From: Desulfomonile tiedjei DSM 6799
GTDB lineage: Bacteria > Desulfobacterota > Desulfomonilia > Desulfomonilales > Desulfomonilaceae
Length of the DNA: 64,000 bases
Direction: 5' to 3'
NCBI RefSeq assembly: GCF_000266945.1
Contig: NC_018025.1
Location: 3,972,001-4,036,000 of the forward strand
Positions 42,906-52,260 of the stretch are shown one piece after another. Positions within the stretch are counted from its first letter, which is position 1, and every line of letters begins with the position of its first letter. The position numbers and the translations under genes are program-made. The notes below the pieces were generated by a model that saw nothing but the letters and a program-made list of their open reading frames with translations, had not been told where the DNA came from and did no database searches.

Positions 42906-45239
42906 ATGAAAGAGAAAATTCGCTTCTCTGGGTTACACCCCGAAATGGACATAGTCTATCTGGCCACATCGGTCCCTCGTAAGTGTGGAATAGCGACATT
43001 CACCAAAGATTTAGCGGATTCCATTTCCGACGAGGTTGGGGGACTCCCGTACCGAGTGACGGCCCTGTCGGAGTCTACCAATGGGTATGACTACCCGCCT
43101 CAGGTCACTTTTGAAATTCGGAAAAACGAGATTCGAGATTACGCAAGGGCTGCCGAATACCTGAACGGATCGTCCGCTCAGGTCGTGAGCCTTCAGCATG
43201 AGTTCGGCATCTTCGGCGGAGAAGCCGGCAAGTACCTCGGCGTCTTGCTCAGTTATCTGCGCAAGCCGTTAGTGACCACCTGTCACACCATAATCAAGAA
43301 CCCTGCGAAAGAGTACAGAGAATCATTTGAGCGCGTGATTGAGTTCTCAGATCGGCTGGTGGCGATGAGTCCCACCGGTGTCGAAATCCTTCGCACAATC
43401 TACGGTGTCCCCGAAAACAAAATCGTTCTCATCCACCACGGAGTACCTGATGTCCCGTTCGTTGATTCCAACTTCTATAAAGATCAATTCGGAGTTGAAG
43501 GACGAACCGTGCTTCTTACCTTTGGATTGCTCAGTCCCAATAAAGGCATAGAGACGGCCCTGGATTCCATGCCCGCGGTAGTTGAGCGGCATCCTGAAGT
43601 GATCTACATAGTTCTCGGTGCTACCCACCCGGAAGTGCGCCGACATTCAGGAGAGGAGTACCGGCTGTCTTTGGAAAGGAAGGTCAGGGACTTGGGACTG
43701 GGCAACCATGTAGTTTTTCATAATCGATATGTGGATCTTCAAGAACTCATTGAATATATTTGTTCCTGCGACATTTATGTCACACCTTATCTCGCAAAAG
43801 AGCAGATAACCTCTGGAACCCTTGCCTACGCCATGGGAGCTGGGAAAGCGATCATCTCAACACCCTACTGGTATGCGGAAGATATGTTGAGCGATCACAG
43901 AGGGATCATCGTCGATTTCGGGGATACGAAAGGACTGTCAGACGCGCTGGTCAACTTGATAGAAGACCCGGTCATGCGTAATAAGATGCGTAAGAAAGCG
44001 TATGAGTTCGGACGGTTGATGATATGGCGAGAGGTCGCGCGGCGGTATGTGGAACTCTTCCAGGAGGTGCTCAAGGAGAGAGAGCACAGAGAAGTCCGTG
44101 AGGTATGGCAGGCTCGAATGTTTCCACAGGCAACTCTGCCCGACATTAAGCTGGATCATCTGCTCGCACTATCTGACGATTTGGGCCTCATACAACACGC
44201 AGCGTTCGGAATTCCAGATAGGGATCACGGATACAGTGCTGACGACGTAGCCCGAGGTCTAGCCGTCTTGATGACCTATTATAACCAGGTCAAGAGCCCC
44301 GCAATTCTTCCAACTGTGCGGACCTACATGAGTTTCCTGAAACATGCCCAGACAGACACAGGGCATTTCCATAATTTCATGTCGTATGATCGCCGTTTTC
44401 TCGACCAGGAAGGAAGCGACGATACTCTGGGGCGAGTGATATGGGGACTTGGCACAGTCGTGAGATGGGGTCCGAATCAGAGATTAAGACACTTGGCTCA
44501 GAATCTGATGGAAAAAGCCTTGCCTAAGCTAGAACTTGTGGAATCGCCGAGAGGCAAAGCCTACGCTATTCTCGGATTCCACCATCTCCTGGATAGGTTT
44601 GCAGGGGCCAGCCGCTTTCGATGGCTTTTGGAAAAGTTCGCGGACGACCTGGCAACACATTACAAGGCCCACAGAACGACTTATTGGCACTGGTTTGAGG
44701 ACATTCTGACCTATGGGAACGCCAAACTTCCTGAAGCCTTATTTCGGGCATACCAGGACACCGGAAAAGAGGAGTTTTTGGAAGTTGCGGTCGAGTCTCT
44801 CGACTTCCTGACTCAAACTCAGTGGAACGGAGTCTACTTTGAGCTGATCGGCAACGAAGGGTGGTATCCGAAGAATGGAGAAAAGGCGACGTTTGGTCAG
44901 CAACCGGTCGATGCCGGATACTTGGTGGAAGCTTATATCGCTGCATACCAGGTCACGGGCAAGGACGAATACCTGGATTCTGCTCAATATGCGTTTGAAT
45001 GGTTCCTGGGCCGTAACCGCCTCAATGAAGCTCTGTACGACTTTGCTGACGGAGCTGTCGCTGATGGAATAGATTCAAGCGGCATCAGCGCGAATCAGGG
45101 CGCGGAGTCCGTGATTTGCTTTCTCATGGCCCTGATCGGAATGTCCGAGTTCAGATCGCAACGGCTCATGGCATCTCAACCTGAGAGCCCTGAGATTACC
45201 ACGAGCCTCAATCTCACGAGGTACGCAGCAGCACATTGA
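42906..45239 (+). CDS. GT4 glycosyltransferase with C-terminal glycosidase-like helical domain
   Basis: The start at 42906 follows GGAGGGA and gives 777 residues. Residues 1 to about 400 are a GT-B enzyme: VPRKCGIATFTKDLADSI, QHEFGIFGGEAG, TFGLLSPNKGIETALDS and the donor-site region TSGTLAYAMGAGKAIIS. Residues about 440-770 form an alpha-helical domain with AFGIPDRDHGYSADDVARGL, THYKAHRTTYWHWFEDILTY and QQPVDAGYLVEAYIAAYQ, resembling (alpha/alpha)6 glycosidases. The fusion suggests one protein that both builds and trims, or recognises, a mannoside. It starts the + strand operon with a second GT4 and a GH130 enzyme. Confidence 0.82.
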   Translation: MKEKIRFSGLHPEMDIVYLATSVPRKCGIATFTKDLADSISDEVGGLPYRVTALSESTNGYDYPPQVTFEIRKNEIRDYARAAEYLNGSSAQVVSLQHEFGIFGGEAGKYLGVLLSYLRKPLVTTCHTIIKNPAKEYRESFERVIEFSDRLVAMSPTGVEILRTIYGVPENKIVLIHHGVPDVPFVDSNFYKDQFGVEGRTVLLTFGLLSPNKGIETALDSMPAVVERHPEVIYIVLGATHPEVRRHSGEEYRLSLERKVRDLGLGNHVVFHNRYVDLQELIEYICSCDIYVTPYLAKEQITSGTLAYAMGAGKAIISTPYWYAEDMLSDHRGIIVDFGDTKGLSDALVNLIEDPVMRNKMRKKAYEFGRLMIWREVARRYVELFQEVLKEREHREVREVWQARMFPQATLPDIKLDHLLALSDDLGLIQHAAFGIPDRDHGYSADDVARGLAVLMTYYNQVKSPAILPTVRTYMSFLKHAQTDTGHFHNFMSYDRRFLDQEGSDDTLGRVIWGLGTVVRWGPNQRLRHLAQNLMEKALPKLELVESPRGKAYAILGFHHLLDRFAGASRFRWLLEKFADDLATHYKAHRTTYWHWFEDILTYGNAKLPEALFRAYQDTGKEEFLEVAVESLDFLTQTQWNGVYFELIGNEGWYPKNGEKATFGQQPVDAGYLVEAYIAAYQVTGKDEYLDSAQYAFEWFLGRNRLNEALYDFADGAVADGIDSSGISANQGAESVICFLMALIGMSEFRSQRLMASQPESPEITTSLNLTRYAAAH

Positions 45240-45404
45240 TCTTCTGTTGAAATCGTCTTCAGAGTGAGATAGGAAAAGCGCTGGCATGACAGAGAGGGAC
45301 GCGAACGAGGCCAGCGTATTTTTTTGGCCCGAGACTCTTTCCTTCTCGACTAGGCGTGTCTAAGGTTTTTAATCGAACATCAAGACATTCCTGAGGAAGA
45401 TCAT

Positions 45405-46637
45405 ATGGGCGAGTCACAACCTATTGTAATGATTTCAAGTTACCCGCCGCGGCTCTGCGGCATAGGAACCTTCACAGAGGAAGCGCGGGAGTTCATCCAA
45501 AAGGCCAATCCGGGCAGAGAAGTTCTGGTCATCAGTCACACGGACGGGTCAGGAGAAGGGGTATTTCCTATCATCGACATGTCTCGGAAAGACTGGTGGG
45601 TACCGGTAGCGAACAAGATCAGGGGGTTGCGGCCCTACGCAATCCATCTTGAACATGAATACGGATTGTACGAATACGTCGATCCACGAGGATACGGTGA
45701 CGGAAACGAGGGTGTCCTGAGTCTTCTCAGTGCCCTAAGCGATTACCCTACGGTAGTGGAACCCCACACTGTTCACGGGCGACTAACGGAATTTGAAGCT
45801 AACTTCATCTATCAAATGTGCCAGCGGGCACGCATTGTGCTTTTGAAGTGCCATTATCAGAAATGGCGACTAGACTGGAATTTCATGGGCCGAGGATGGG
45901 CGACGCCTCGAAACATCATGGTTGTCCCGCATGGGGCGCGTCCTGACAGACGCTGGGGGATTGAAGATGTTCCACAACTGAAAGAGGAAATTGGCTTAAA
46001 CCGGTTCCCATACCTAGGTGAACACATAATCGGACTTGTAGGATGGATACAGTCGAACAAACGGTGGGACATCCTTACTTCGATATGGGAGGAAGTCCAC
46101 GATCTGATCCTTCAAGAATCCGGACAAGACTGGAACCTTCTGGCGGCTGGCTCGATGAGAGATCCAAATCATCTCAGGGACTACGAGGAATACCGACAAC
46201 AGGTGGAAGTGCTTGAGCAGAAAGGATTGGCGCACTATTTTGAATTCATCCCGAGAGGAGATATCTACTACAAGGTGATGGCGGTTTGCGACTTCATTGT
46301 GCTTCCGTCCATAGACGAAACACAGTCGGGTACGCTGGCGCGAATCATATCACTTAACAAGCCATTCATCACAACCGCCCCCATGGAAGGGCTCACGGCC
46401 CAGACTCTGGAAAGCAAAGGAGGGCTCCTATTTACCACTAAGGCCATGCTGAAGGAACAGGTTGTGCGTTTGGCCTGCGATGAGGACCTCAGACTAGAAC
46501 TAGGAGACAACCTGAAGAAATATCTCGATGGTGTGGTCTCGTGGGACGTGGTTGCGGGACAGTACAATGAAGCCTACGCTCTGGCAAGAGAGTCGGTTGA
46601 TTCCGGACGACCAATAGAATTGCCGCTGGAATTCTGA
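45405..46637 (+). CDS. GT4-like glycosyltransferase
   Basis: The 410-aa protein is a GT-B glycosyltransferase: SSYPPRLCGIGTFTEEAREF at the start (like the N-terminus of its upstream neighbour), HLEHEYGLYEYVDPRGYG, IGLVGWIQSNKRWDILTSI, and LPSIDETQSGTLARIISLNK as the donor region. The final E-x7-E part is replaced by a related arrangement, so the donor is uncertain; GDP-mannose is likely from context. GAGGAAG precedes the ATG. It ends 26 bases before the GH130 gene. Confidence 0.8.
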   Translation: MGESQPIVMISSYPPRLCGIGTFTEEAREFIQKANPGREVLVISHTDGSGEGVFPIIDMSRKDWWVPVANKIRGLRPYAIHLEHEYGLYEYVDPRGYGDGNEGVLSLLSALSDYPTVVEPHTVHGRLTEFEANFIYQMCQRARIVLLKCHYQKWRLDWNFMGRGWATPRNIMVVPHGARPDRRWGIEDVPQLKEEIGLNRFPYLGEHIIGLVGWIQSNKRWDILTSIWEEVHDLILQESGQDWNLLAAGSMRDPNHLRDYEEYRQQVEVLEQKGLAHYFEFIPRGDIYYKVMAVCDFIVLPSIDETQSGTLARIISLNKPFITTAPMEGLTAQTLESKGGLLFTTKAMLKEQVVRLACDEDLRLELGDNLKKYLDGVVSWDVVAGQYNEAYALARESVDSGRPIELPLEF

Positions 46638-46663
46638 AGACACCGTTGGCGAGGAGTGAGAGA

Positions 46664-47608
46664 ATGAAAAGGTCTCGTAATCCTGTGCTGTTTCAAAGGC
46701 ACCCAAATAATCCCATATTGTCTGCCAAGGACTGGACGTACCCGGTCAACTCGGTGTTCAATGCCGGTGCTACTCTCATGGGCGAGGAACATATCCTTGT
46801 TGCAAGAGTGGAAGACAGGACAGGGATGTCACATCTGTGCATAGCACGGAGTCATGATGGCGTCGGCGGCTGGAGAATAGACCGCAAACCGTCTCTTTTG
46901 CCGTCGCCGGAGACGCACCCGGAAGAAATGTGGGGTATAGAAGATCCTAGAATCACATGGTTGGAAGACCTCGGAACCTGGGCGATTGCCTATACCGCTT
47001 ATTCCGAGGCAGGCCCACTTGTATCGTTGGCCACTACGGAGGATTTCATCGATTTCAAACGTCTTGGCCCGGTCATGCCTCCTGAAGATAAAGATGCTGC
47101 ATTGTTTCCGGCGAAATTTGATGGCCGATATGCCATGCTACATAGGCCTGTGTCGGCGTTTGCCGGCGTTGACAAGCACATTTGGATTTCCTATTCACCA
47201 GACCTTAAGCATTGGGGCGATCACCGGGTCTTAATCCGAGCCAGGCGAGGAGGATGGTGGGACGCTAACAAAATCGGGCTGTCTCCACCGCCGCTGGAAA
47301 CTCCCGAAGGATGGTTGATACTCTATCACGGAGTTCGCGAAACGCCCGGAGGCTGCATATACAGACTCGGCCTCGCACTCCTGGACCTTGAGGACCCTGC
47401 CAAAGTGATCAAGCGTTCAGACGAGTGGGTTTTTGGTCCGCAAGAATCCTACGAGATAAGTGGGGATGTGGGAAACGTTGTTTTCCCATGCGGTTGGATT
47501 CTAAACAAAGACGAGTTGCGCCTGTACTACGGGGCGGCCGACAGCTGCATAGCTTTGGCTTCAGCCCGATTGAACGACGTCTTGGCCTTCTTGAAACAGT
47601 CTGAATAG
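46664..47608 (+). CDS. GH130 beta-mannoside phosphorylase/hydrolase (intact copy)
   Basis: I place the start at the ATG at 46664, preceded by GAGGAG, giving 314 residues. It begins NPVLFQRHPNNPILSAKDW, then FNAGAT, WGIEDPRITWLED (catalytic Asp), YTAYSEAGP, RPVSAF, WISYSPDLKHWGDHRVLI, GWLILYHGV and GDVGNVVFPCGW. This is the full set of GH130 blades and motifs. Most GH130 members release mannose-1-phosphate from beta-1,2- or beta-1,4-mannosides. That product is the substrate of the ManC in this cluster, so the group may recycle or store mannoside. The paralogue at 38968 is frameshifted. Confidence 0.85.
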   Translation: MKRSRNPVLFQRHPNNPILSAKDWTYPVNSVFNAGATLMGEEHILVARVEDRTGMSHLCIARSHDGVGGWRIDRKPSLLPSPETHPEEMWGIEDPRITWLEDLGTWAIAYTAYSEAGPLVSLATTEDFIDFKRLGPVMPPEDKDAALFPAKFDGRYAMLHRPVSAFAGVDKHIWISYSPDLKHWGDHRVLIRARRGGWWDANKIGLSPPPLETPEGWLILYHGVRETPGGCIYRLGLALLDLEDPAKVIKRSDEWVFGPQESYEISGDVGNVVFPCGWILNKDELRLYYGAADSCIALASARLNDVLAFLKQSE

Positions 47609-48012
47609 ATATGAGTCGGTGCTAAGGTAGGCCAGTCGACGTGTTAATTTCGTCAGGAGCCCGAATTCATTCCGTTCCGAAGTTGTTCTTGCTTCCTGGG
47701 AAAGAGTATCTCCGAAAGACTTCCTGCGAGACAAAAGCTAATCAAGTGGACCGAGACGAGTGTAGAAAATGGTTGATATTACTCGATGGAAAAGCTGGAC
47801 CATGTTTCAACGTGGTGACACGCGGTCAACTCACCTCCGCCTTGAGAGGAACAGAAAGCCTCACAGAATTCTCCATGATTTTCTGGATTTCTTCAGTAAC
47901 TCGCGCGACAGTCGCGCGCTCATCTGGGCACGTGAACCAAATGCCGTCGTAGAGAAGGAGTGACGTATTATCGTTAATTCCAGGGCAATGAGACTTTGCC
48001 ACTCCGCGACGC
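47609..48012. other. Intergenic region containing a polymerase remnant
   Basis: This convergent gap has no complete gene. Its right half encodes the polymerase C-terminal fragment listed separately. Positions 47609-47825 hold nothing I recognise. Confidence 0.45.
47826..48012 (-). pseudogene. Fragment of a family A DNA polymerase C-terminus
   Basis: Directly after the polymerase gene's stop, a minus-strand frame encodes LLLYDGIWFTCPDERATVAR then EEIQKIMENSVRLSVPLKAE and stops. This aligns with the end of the intact polymerase (ACIHDSIWLEAPLAEEQSVR, MSLSAPLLVDF) and with the usual PolA motif C and terminal LSVPLKVE. So a second copy of the palm-domain end survives, with the motif C His replaced by Tyr. 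It is too short to act alone. It may be left from recombination between two polymerase genes. Confidence 0.6.
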
Positions 48013-49671
48013 TCAGTCTTCAAAGTCCACGAGCAGAGGAGCCGACAGACTCATCGCCGTAGTCATGACCGTTTCCATGATCTCCCGGACACTTTGTTCT
48101 TCGGCAAGCGGCGCTTCAAGCCATATCGAGTCGTGAATGCACGCGACTATCCGCGCATCCAGGCCTCTTCTCCTAATTTCCCCGTTGAGTTTGACCAGCG
48201 AGACTTTGAGAAGATGGGACTCGACCTGCTGTAGCAGCGTGGCCTTCATTTCACGCTGCAACTTGTCGCTCTTCTGCTTGGGGAATCGACGGAGGCGTCC
48301 TGTAACCGGATTCTTGAGCACTCGCTCTGAGACCCTCGTGTCCGTGAGCCTGCCAAACTCTTCATAGAAATAGGGAAGAATGCCCTTATAGGTACCGAAG
48401 AAGGCGTCGATGTACCTTTGGGCTTGGGCTTCATCGACCCTCCCCGACCTCCCTTGTTCATTCCACGAAGCCGTAATCTCTCGGGCTAAAGCCCGCGGAC
48501 TCTGGCCGAAGATAATTCCAAAGTTTATGGGCTTCGCTTCATCACGACTGCCCAGGCCAAGCATCTGGGCCGTCCGGGAGTGAAGGTCTTCTCCGTCCGT
48601 GAACAGGCGTATCAGCTCCGGGTCTTTGCTTAAATGGGCCAAAATCCGCGCTTGGCAGGTCTTCCAGTCGGCCTTTACCAGAGTGCGGCCTGGCGGGGCG
48701 ATGAGAAGAGGACGGTATTTCTTCTTGTCGATGTTCTGCACCGGCGGATCTGACGCCACGATTCGGCCGGTGGACGTGCGAGTCATCCGCCACACAGGAT
48801 GAACTCGATCAGCCCCCGCGCCCGCCTCAAGGAATCGCACATCCCGCTTGAGCTTTCGCCACAGCAAGACTTGGGCCGCAAGCTCGATCCCATGTTGCTC
48901 GGCCAGTTCTTTCAGTTCATCGTCGTCTATTCGAAAACCGCGCCCAATGTCATCTGGAAAATCCACACCTGCGTCATGCAGGTACCAATAGGTCTTCCGA
49001 GCAGAGAAGAGGTTACGGGAGCCAAACCTAAATTGTGATTCCAAGTGTTCAAGCTCTTGCCGCGCAGCCGCAAGACGTCTTTCACAGCCGGCCTGATTAA
49101 CGGCGATACCGTCCAGGTGCATCTGTACAAGGACTGATGACACAGGGAACTCCGCTTCGCGGTAGAGCTGGAGCAGGTCCGAGTCCATCTTCATCACGAG
49201 AGTCTCTGTCATACGGTGGACAAGCTCAGCATCCTTCTCGACGCAACGGCGTAGGAACTCTGGGTAATCCTGTGCGAACAGGTTCTCGCCCATGTACGGA
49301 TAGTCTTGATTGAGATGCGTCCGCACAAGAGCGCTCAAACGGTAACCGTGGTCATCGTCCCGGCCTGGGTCAAGCAGATGGGCCATGAGCCGCGTGTCCC
49401 AAATTCTTTCGTGCTCAAGGTCCAGATCGCGGAGCTGGTACACCTCCCGCATCCTCTTCAGCCCATGAACGGCCACGGGGAAATCTTTGCCCGTGTAGAG
49501 CAATCCTACAGCGGCTTTCAATTCACTCTGGGGAAGCCTGACATGTCCTGCGCCCGTTTCAGGCCGGAAGTACCCGATCATGATCGAGTCATCTTCAGGC
49601 ACGGATAATGGAACACTTAATCCTACGAGTGAATCTGTATTCAAGGTGCTCATGAAGCTCTTTAGATCCAC
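48013..49671 (-). CDS. Divergent family A DNA polymerase
   Basis: I chose the GTG at 49671 behind GAGGAG; a TTG further upstream is possible. The 552-aa protein has a weak 3'-5' exonuclease-like N-terminus and a polymerase domain from about 175. Motif A is LVKADWKTCQARILAHLS (metal Asp kept). Motif B is RDEAKPINFGIIFGQSPRAL, where the usual Tyr of the O helix is Phe. Motif C is CIHDSIWLE, with Ser in place of the usual Glu of HDE. There is no 5' nuclease domain. It resembles element- or phage-encoded polymerases rather than cellular Pol I (about 900 aa). It may replicate or repair the element. Confidence 0.85.
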   Translation of the reverse strand: MDLKSFMSTLNTDSLVGLSVPLSVPEDDSIMIGYFRPETGAGHVRLPQSELKAAVGLLYTGKDFPVAVHGLKRMREVYQLRDLDLEHERIWDTRLMAHLLDPGRDDDHGYRLSALVRTHLNQDYPYMGENLFAQDYPEFLRRCVEKDAELVHRMTETLVMKMDSDLLQLYREAEFPVSSVLVQMHLDGIAVNQAGCERRLAAARQELEHLESQFRFGSRNLFSARKTYWYLHDAGVDFPDDIGRGFRIDDDELKELAEQHGIELAAQVLLWRKLKRDVRFLEAGAGADRVHPVWRMTRTSTGRIVASDPPVQNIDKKKYRPLLIAPPGRTLVKADWKTCQARILAHLSKDPELIRLFTDGEDLHSRTAQMLGLGSRDEAKPINFGIIFGQSPRALAREITASWNEQGRSGRVDEAQAQRYIDAFFGTYKGILPYFYEEFGRLTDTRVSERVLKNPVTGRLRRFPKQKSDKLQREMKATLLQQVESHLLKVSLVKLNGEIRRRGLDARIVACIHDSIWLEAPLAEEQSVREIMETVMTTAMSLSAPLLVDFED

Positions 49672-49850
49672 GAATCTTTTGCTCCTCAAGCGCTAAGCGT
49701 CTTGTAATCTATATTTTCCGGGGCGGTAGTTAAGTCCTAAATCTCAGGGAAATCCTCTATTAATCTATACTCCGAAAGAGGAATCTCTGAACCGCAGAGC
49801 GGCCCAGAGCACTATTAAATCTAATATGTACGCCGAGAGAACTTATCAGT

Positions 49851-49917
49851 GGGTACTACAAGAACTCGATTTCATTGGGCACAACCCAGCCAAAAAACAG
49901 GGGTTTTTGTAGTACCC
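49851..49917. repeat. 11-bp inverted repeat next to the Rep-like gene
   Basis: GGGTACTACAA (49851-49861) and TTGTAGTACCC (49907-49917) are exact inverted copies 45 bases apart. The second copy ends two bases before the stop of the Rep-like gene. It could be a Rep-binding site or a large terminator. Element 2 also has repeats just downstream of its Rep-like gene. Confidence 0.6.
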
Positions 49918-49919
49918 AT

Positions 49920-50945
49920 TTACACGTTCTCCCTTGGATTTTTGTCGGGGAGTAAACCGACCGATTCCAGGTGCTCAAGATACCTCTGGGCTGACCTCCG
50001 GGAGATCTTGTAGCCCCCCACCTCCGTGTCCGTTTCGATCTCCGCCGGTGTAGGAATGCTGAAGGGACGATTGGCTATGGTGGCTTCCAGCCTGATCACG
50101 AGTAGGTGAAGATAGAGAATGACCGCCGGATGATTGATCCCTTCCAGTGTACCCTCGGCCACTATGGACTGTGGAAAGCAAAAGTGGTTCTGGGATATCT
50201 CCGGTGGCGGTTTGCGGATGAAGTAGACCAACTGCGAACGCTTGCCCGTGCACCTGTTCCGAAAGTTCTTGATGAGCCTGGAAATATCGTCACGATAGTT
50301 GTTCAGGAGCTTCACGAAAGCTTCCTTGGGGATGGCGTAGTACGGTGAGCCAAAGTCATGAAGTGGAAGGTCAAATACAGCCGACACTTCGCTCACCGCC
50401 TTGCTCAAAGGCATCTTCTGTTCGCCGCAGAAGATCTGGAGCAGCTCGAATAGGTCCACCCGGTTGAGTCTTTTTTGGTCGTTCTTCTTCCTTTGCAGAT
50501 TCAGGGGGCACTTGATGCGTTGGCATCTCCGGGACCGGCAACTGAAGCCCACGCCGACCTTCCCGTCGTACATAAACGCGCCCATCCGCAGAGCCCGGAC
50601 GTACCAGTGCCGCTCCCCCTTTTCAGCAATTTCGTCGGAGAATCTACCTTGGTATTTCCCGGCCAGGCAATCGAAGAGGTAATAGGGGCTGATGTGAAGC
50701 CCGAACCGCTCCCGTAGAAATCTCCGCGTGTCCTCCCACCATCTCAAATGCCTTATAACTCTCGGATCAAATCTCCCTTCCTGATCCGGCTCGGGCCCAT
50801 AAGGCTCGTACATATCCGAATGCCACACGTCGGCGGGTGGCAGCGGCTGCTCGTCGGGATGGAAGACGGCGAAGCGTTCCCCGTGCTCGTGCCAAAGCCT
50901 CAACATCCATTTCTTTCTTTCCATCGGATCGTCAGGGATACTCAC
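49920..50945 (-). CDS. Replication-initiator-like protein (341 aa, tentative)
   Basis: The start is a GTG at 50945 with GAGGAGG 9 bases upstream. No exact family is recognised. The N-terminal third is rich in Trp, His and Arg (WWEDTRRFLRERFGLHISP). A cysteine and arginine cluster CRSRRCQRIKCP sits near 137. The C-terminal 90 residues look like a winged helix (PAVILYLHLLVIRLEATIAN, ISRRSAQRYLEHLESVGLLP). Winged-helix proteins next to repeats and a polymerase gene are often plasmid-type replication initiators. The element 2 protein at 56740 occupies a comparable place. Confidence rests on context. Confidence 0.45.
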   Translation of the reverse strand: MSIPDDPMERKKWMLRLWHEHGERFAVFHPDEQPLPPADVWHSDMYEPYGPEPDQEGRFDPRVIRHLRWWEDTRRFLRERFGLHISPYYLFDCLAGKYQGRFSDEIAEKGERHWYVRALRMGAFMYDGKVGVGFSCRSRRCQRIKCPLNLQRKKNDQKRLNRVDLFELLQIFCGEQKMPLSKAVSEVSAVFDLPLHDFGSPYYAIPKEAFVKLLNNYRDDISRLIKNFRNRCTGKRSQLVYFIRKPPPEISQNHFCFPQSIVAEGTLEGINHPAVILYLHLLVIRLEATIANRPFSIPTPAEIETDTEVGGYKISRRSAQRYLEHLESVGLLPDKNPRENV

Positions 50946-51449
50946 CGGCGCTGCCTCCTCGAAGCGGAATGCGAAGGCAGTCTATCACATAGAGCACGGT
51001 CACAGGGAGTTTGAATATAAGGGCTGAGTGCAAGCCTTCCCGGTACTGAGGAACGGCTCTGTGGTCCGAAATCGCAAATAGACTGGTCGCGAGATTCGTC
51101 TCCAAACGCAAGGAGAACGATTCTCAGTAACTTTGTGGAGACGGGAATAGTCTAGCACGGTCGTTTCGGAAGATTATTGAATAATAATTGGGAGTTGCCA
51201 AATGTGCCTGTGATATCGCCAATATAGAGCCGCGTCCATTAAGAGGCTTTCCGCCATTCAGGGTTCCCTGCACGGGGAAACGAACGAAAAGGCACCTGAG
51301 AGGCGATTTGAGCGATTTTCGTGTAACAGTTCCTCTGGTGGGGCAGTTCCATTGAGTCCGTGATAGCCTCAGATAGCGGTGTTAGTCCGGTACGCTGTCC
51401 AAAGCGTCAATAGCGTAGTTGATCGAAAACTGACCCCATAGCCTCTGCA
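50946..51449. other. Intergenic region, no gene recognised
   Basis: Five hundred bases between the Rep-like gene and the small cysteine-containing gene show no supported frame, repeat or terminator. It may contain the Rep promoter at its left side. Confidence 0.35.
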
Positions 51450-51710
51450 CTAATCAGGGTCACCCGCCCTAGCATTCAAGTAATACTCCTCAGGCCTGAT
51501 ATTGGCAGGGAAGAAATCACACAGAGGCTGATGACGGTCATCGCCGGGTTCGCCGTCTTCCCAGTCCTCTATTTCTGTGCATCTCACATGCCTCAGGTGC
51601 AAATGGTCGGCTATATGATCGCACATTGTGCAAAAGACGAGACCGTGCTTTGCAGCCCGTAATCCGTCTAGTGTCACGTTCCGGAAGTTCGGAGTGCAAA
51701 TAGAATACAC
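51450..51710 (-). CDS. Small cysteine-containing protein (up to 86 aa)
   Basis: The frame starts at a GTG 22 bases after the SprT-like gene; the ribosome-binding site is poor, so the true start may be a few codons later. The body has LVFCTMCDHIADHLHL, a C(x2)C pair followed by three His residues, then VRCTEIEDWEDGEPGDD and PLCDFFP, ending RPEEYYLNARAGD. Four Cys and several His could bind zinc. I do not recognise it. It is probably co-transcribed with the SprT-like gene. Confidence 0.45.
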   Translation of the reverse strand: MYSICTPNFRNVTLDGLRAAKHGLVFCTMCDHIADHLHLRHVRCTEIEDWEDGEPGDDRHQPLCDFFPANIRPEEYYLNARAGDPD

Positions 51711-51732
51711 AAGCGACCAGCATGACGGAATA

Positions 51733-52260
51733 TCATGCGGTTCGCATGCAGACCTTATTTCGAGAACGCAACACTAGGCCGATGGATTCAAGGAACGCAA
51801 ACTTCCTGTCTGAGTCTCGCTTGGAGACCTCGTACCAATCGATATTACCGGCGCTGGCCCCCCAACATATCTCGCAGAATGCGTGCACCATTTCGTGCAG
51901 CATGAGATCAGCCACATATCTGAAACGCCCTTCCGAGTACTCGTGGCCTTCTTTCCAAAGAGGATGATCCTCTCCCGCAAGAACGTTCTCGCACAGTCGA
52001 ATAACCGGATACTCTGATGGCACGTCGTCTGAGTCGTCCGCGCGTCCGCCTATTCGGTCATAGAATCCTTCGTAACCGTCGCTCAATGTGAATAATGGCT
52101 CTATGACAATGACTGGTGTATTTTCTTCCTCAAAGATGCCGTCAAAGAAGGCAATGTTCCATCGGTGCCACAAGTCATACAGCCTCATGATGGCCTCATG
52201 ATGGCGCTCTTCATTTGCTCCCAGCGCCTCGATTACGGCTGGTCGGTCCTTCATTGCCAT
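51733..52260 (-). CDS. SprT-like zinc metalloprotease-like protein
   Basis: GGAGGAG precedes the ATG. The 175-aa protein has a helical start (AIMRLYDLWHRWNIAFFDGI) and the zinc-protease motif HEMVH (DLMLHEMVHAFCEICWG, about residue 121), the H-E-x-x-H of SprT/Spartan-type domains. SprT-like proteins on mobile elements are thought to cleave proteins bound or crosslinked to DNA. The typical C-terminal zinc ribbon of SprT is missing. It is the last gene before the right boundary of element 1. Confidence 0.7.
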   Translation of the reverse strand: MAMKDRPAVIEALGANEERHHEAIMRLYDLWHRWNIAFFDGIFEEENTPVIVIEPLFTLSDGYEGFYDRIGGRADDSDDVPSEYPVIRLCENVLAGEDHPLWKEGHEYSEGRFRYVADLMLHEMVHAFCEICWGASAGNIDWYEVSKRDSDRKFAFLESIGLVLRSRNKVCMRTA

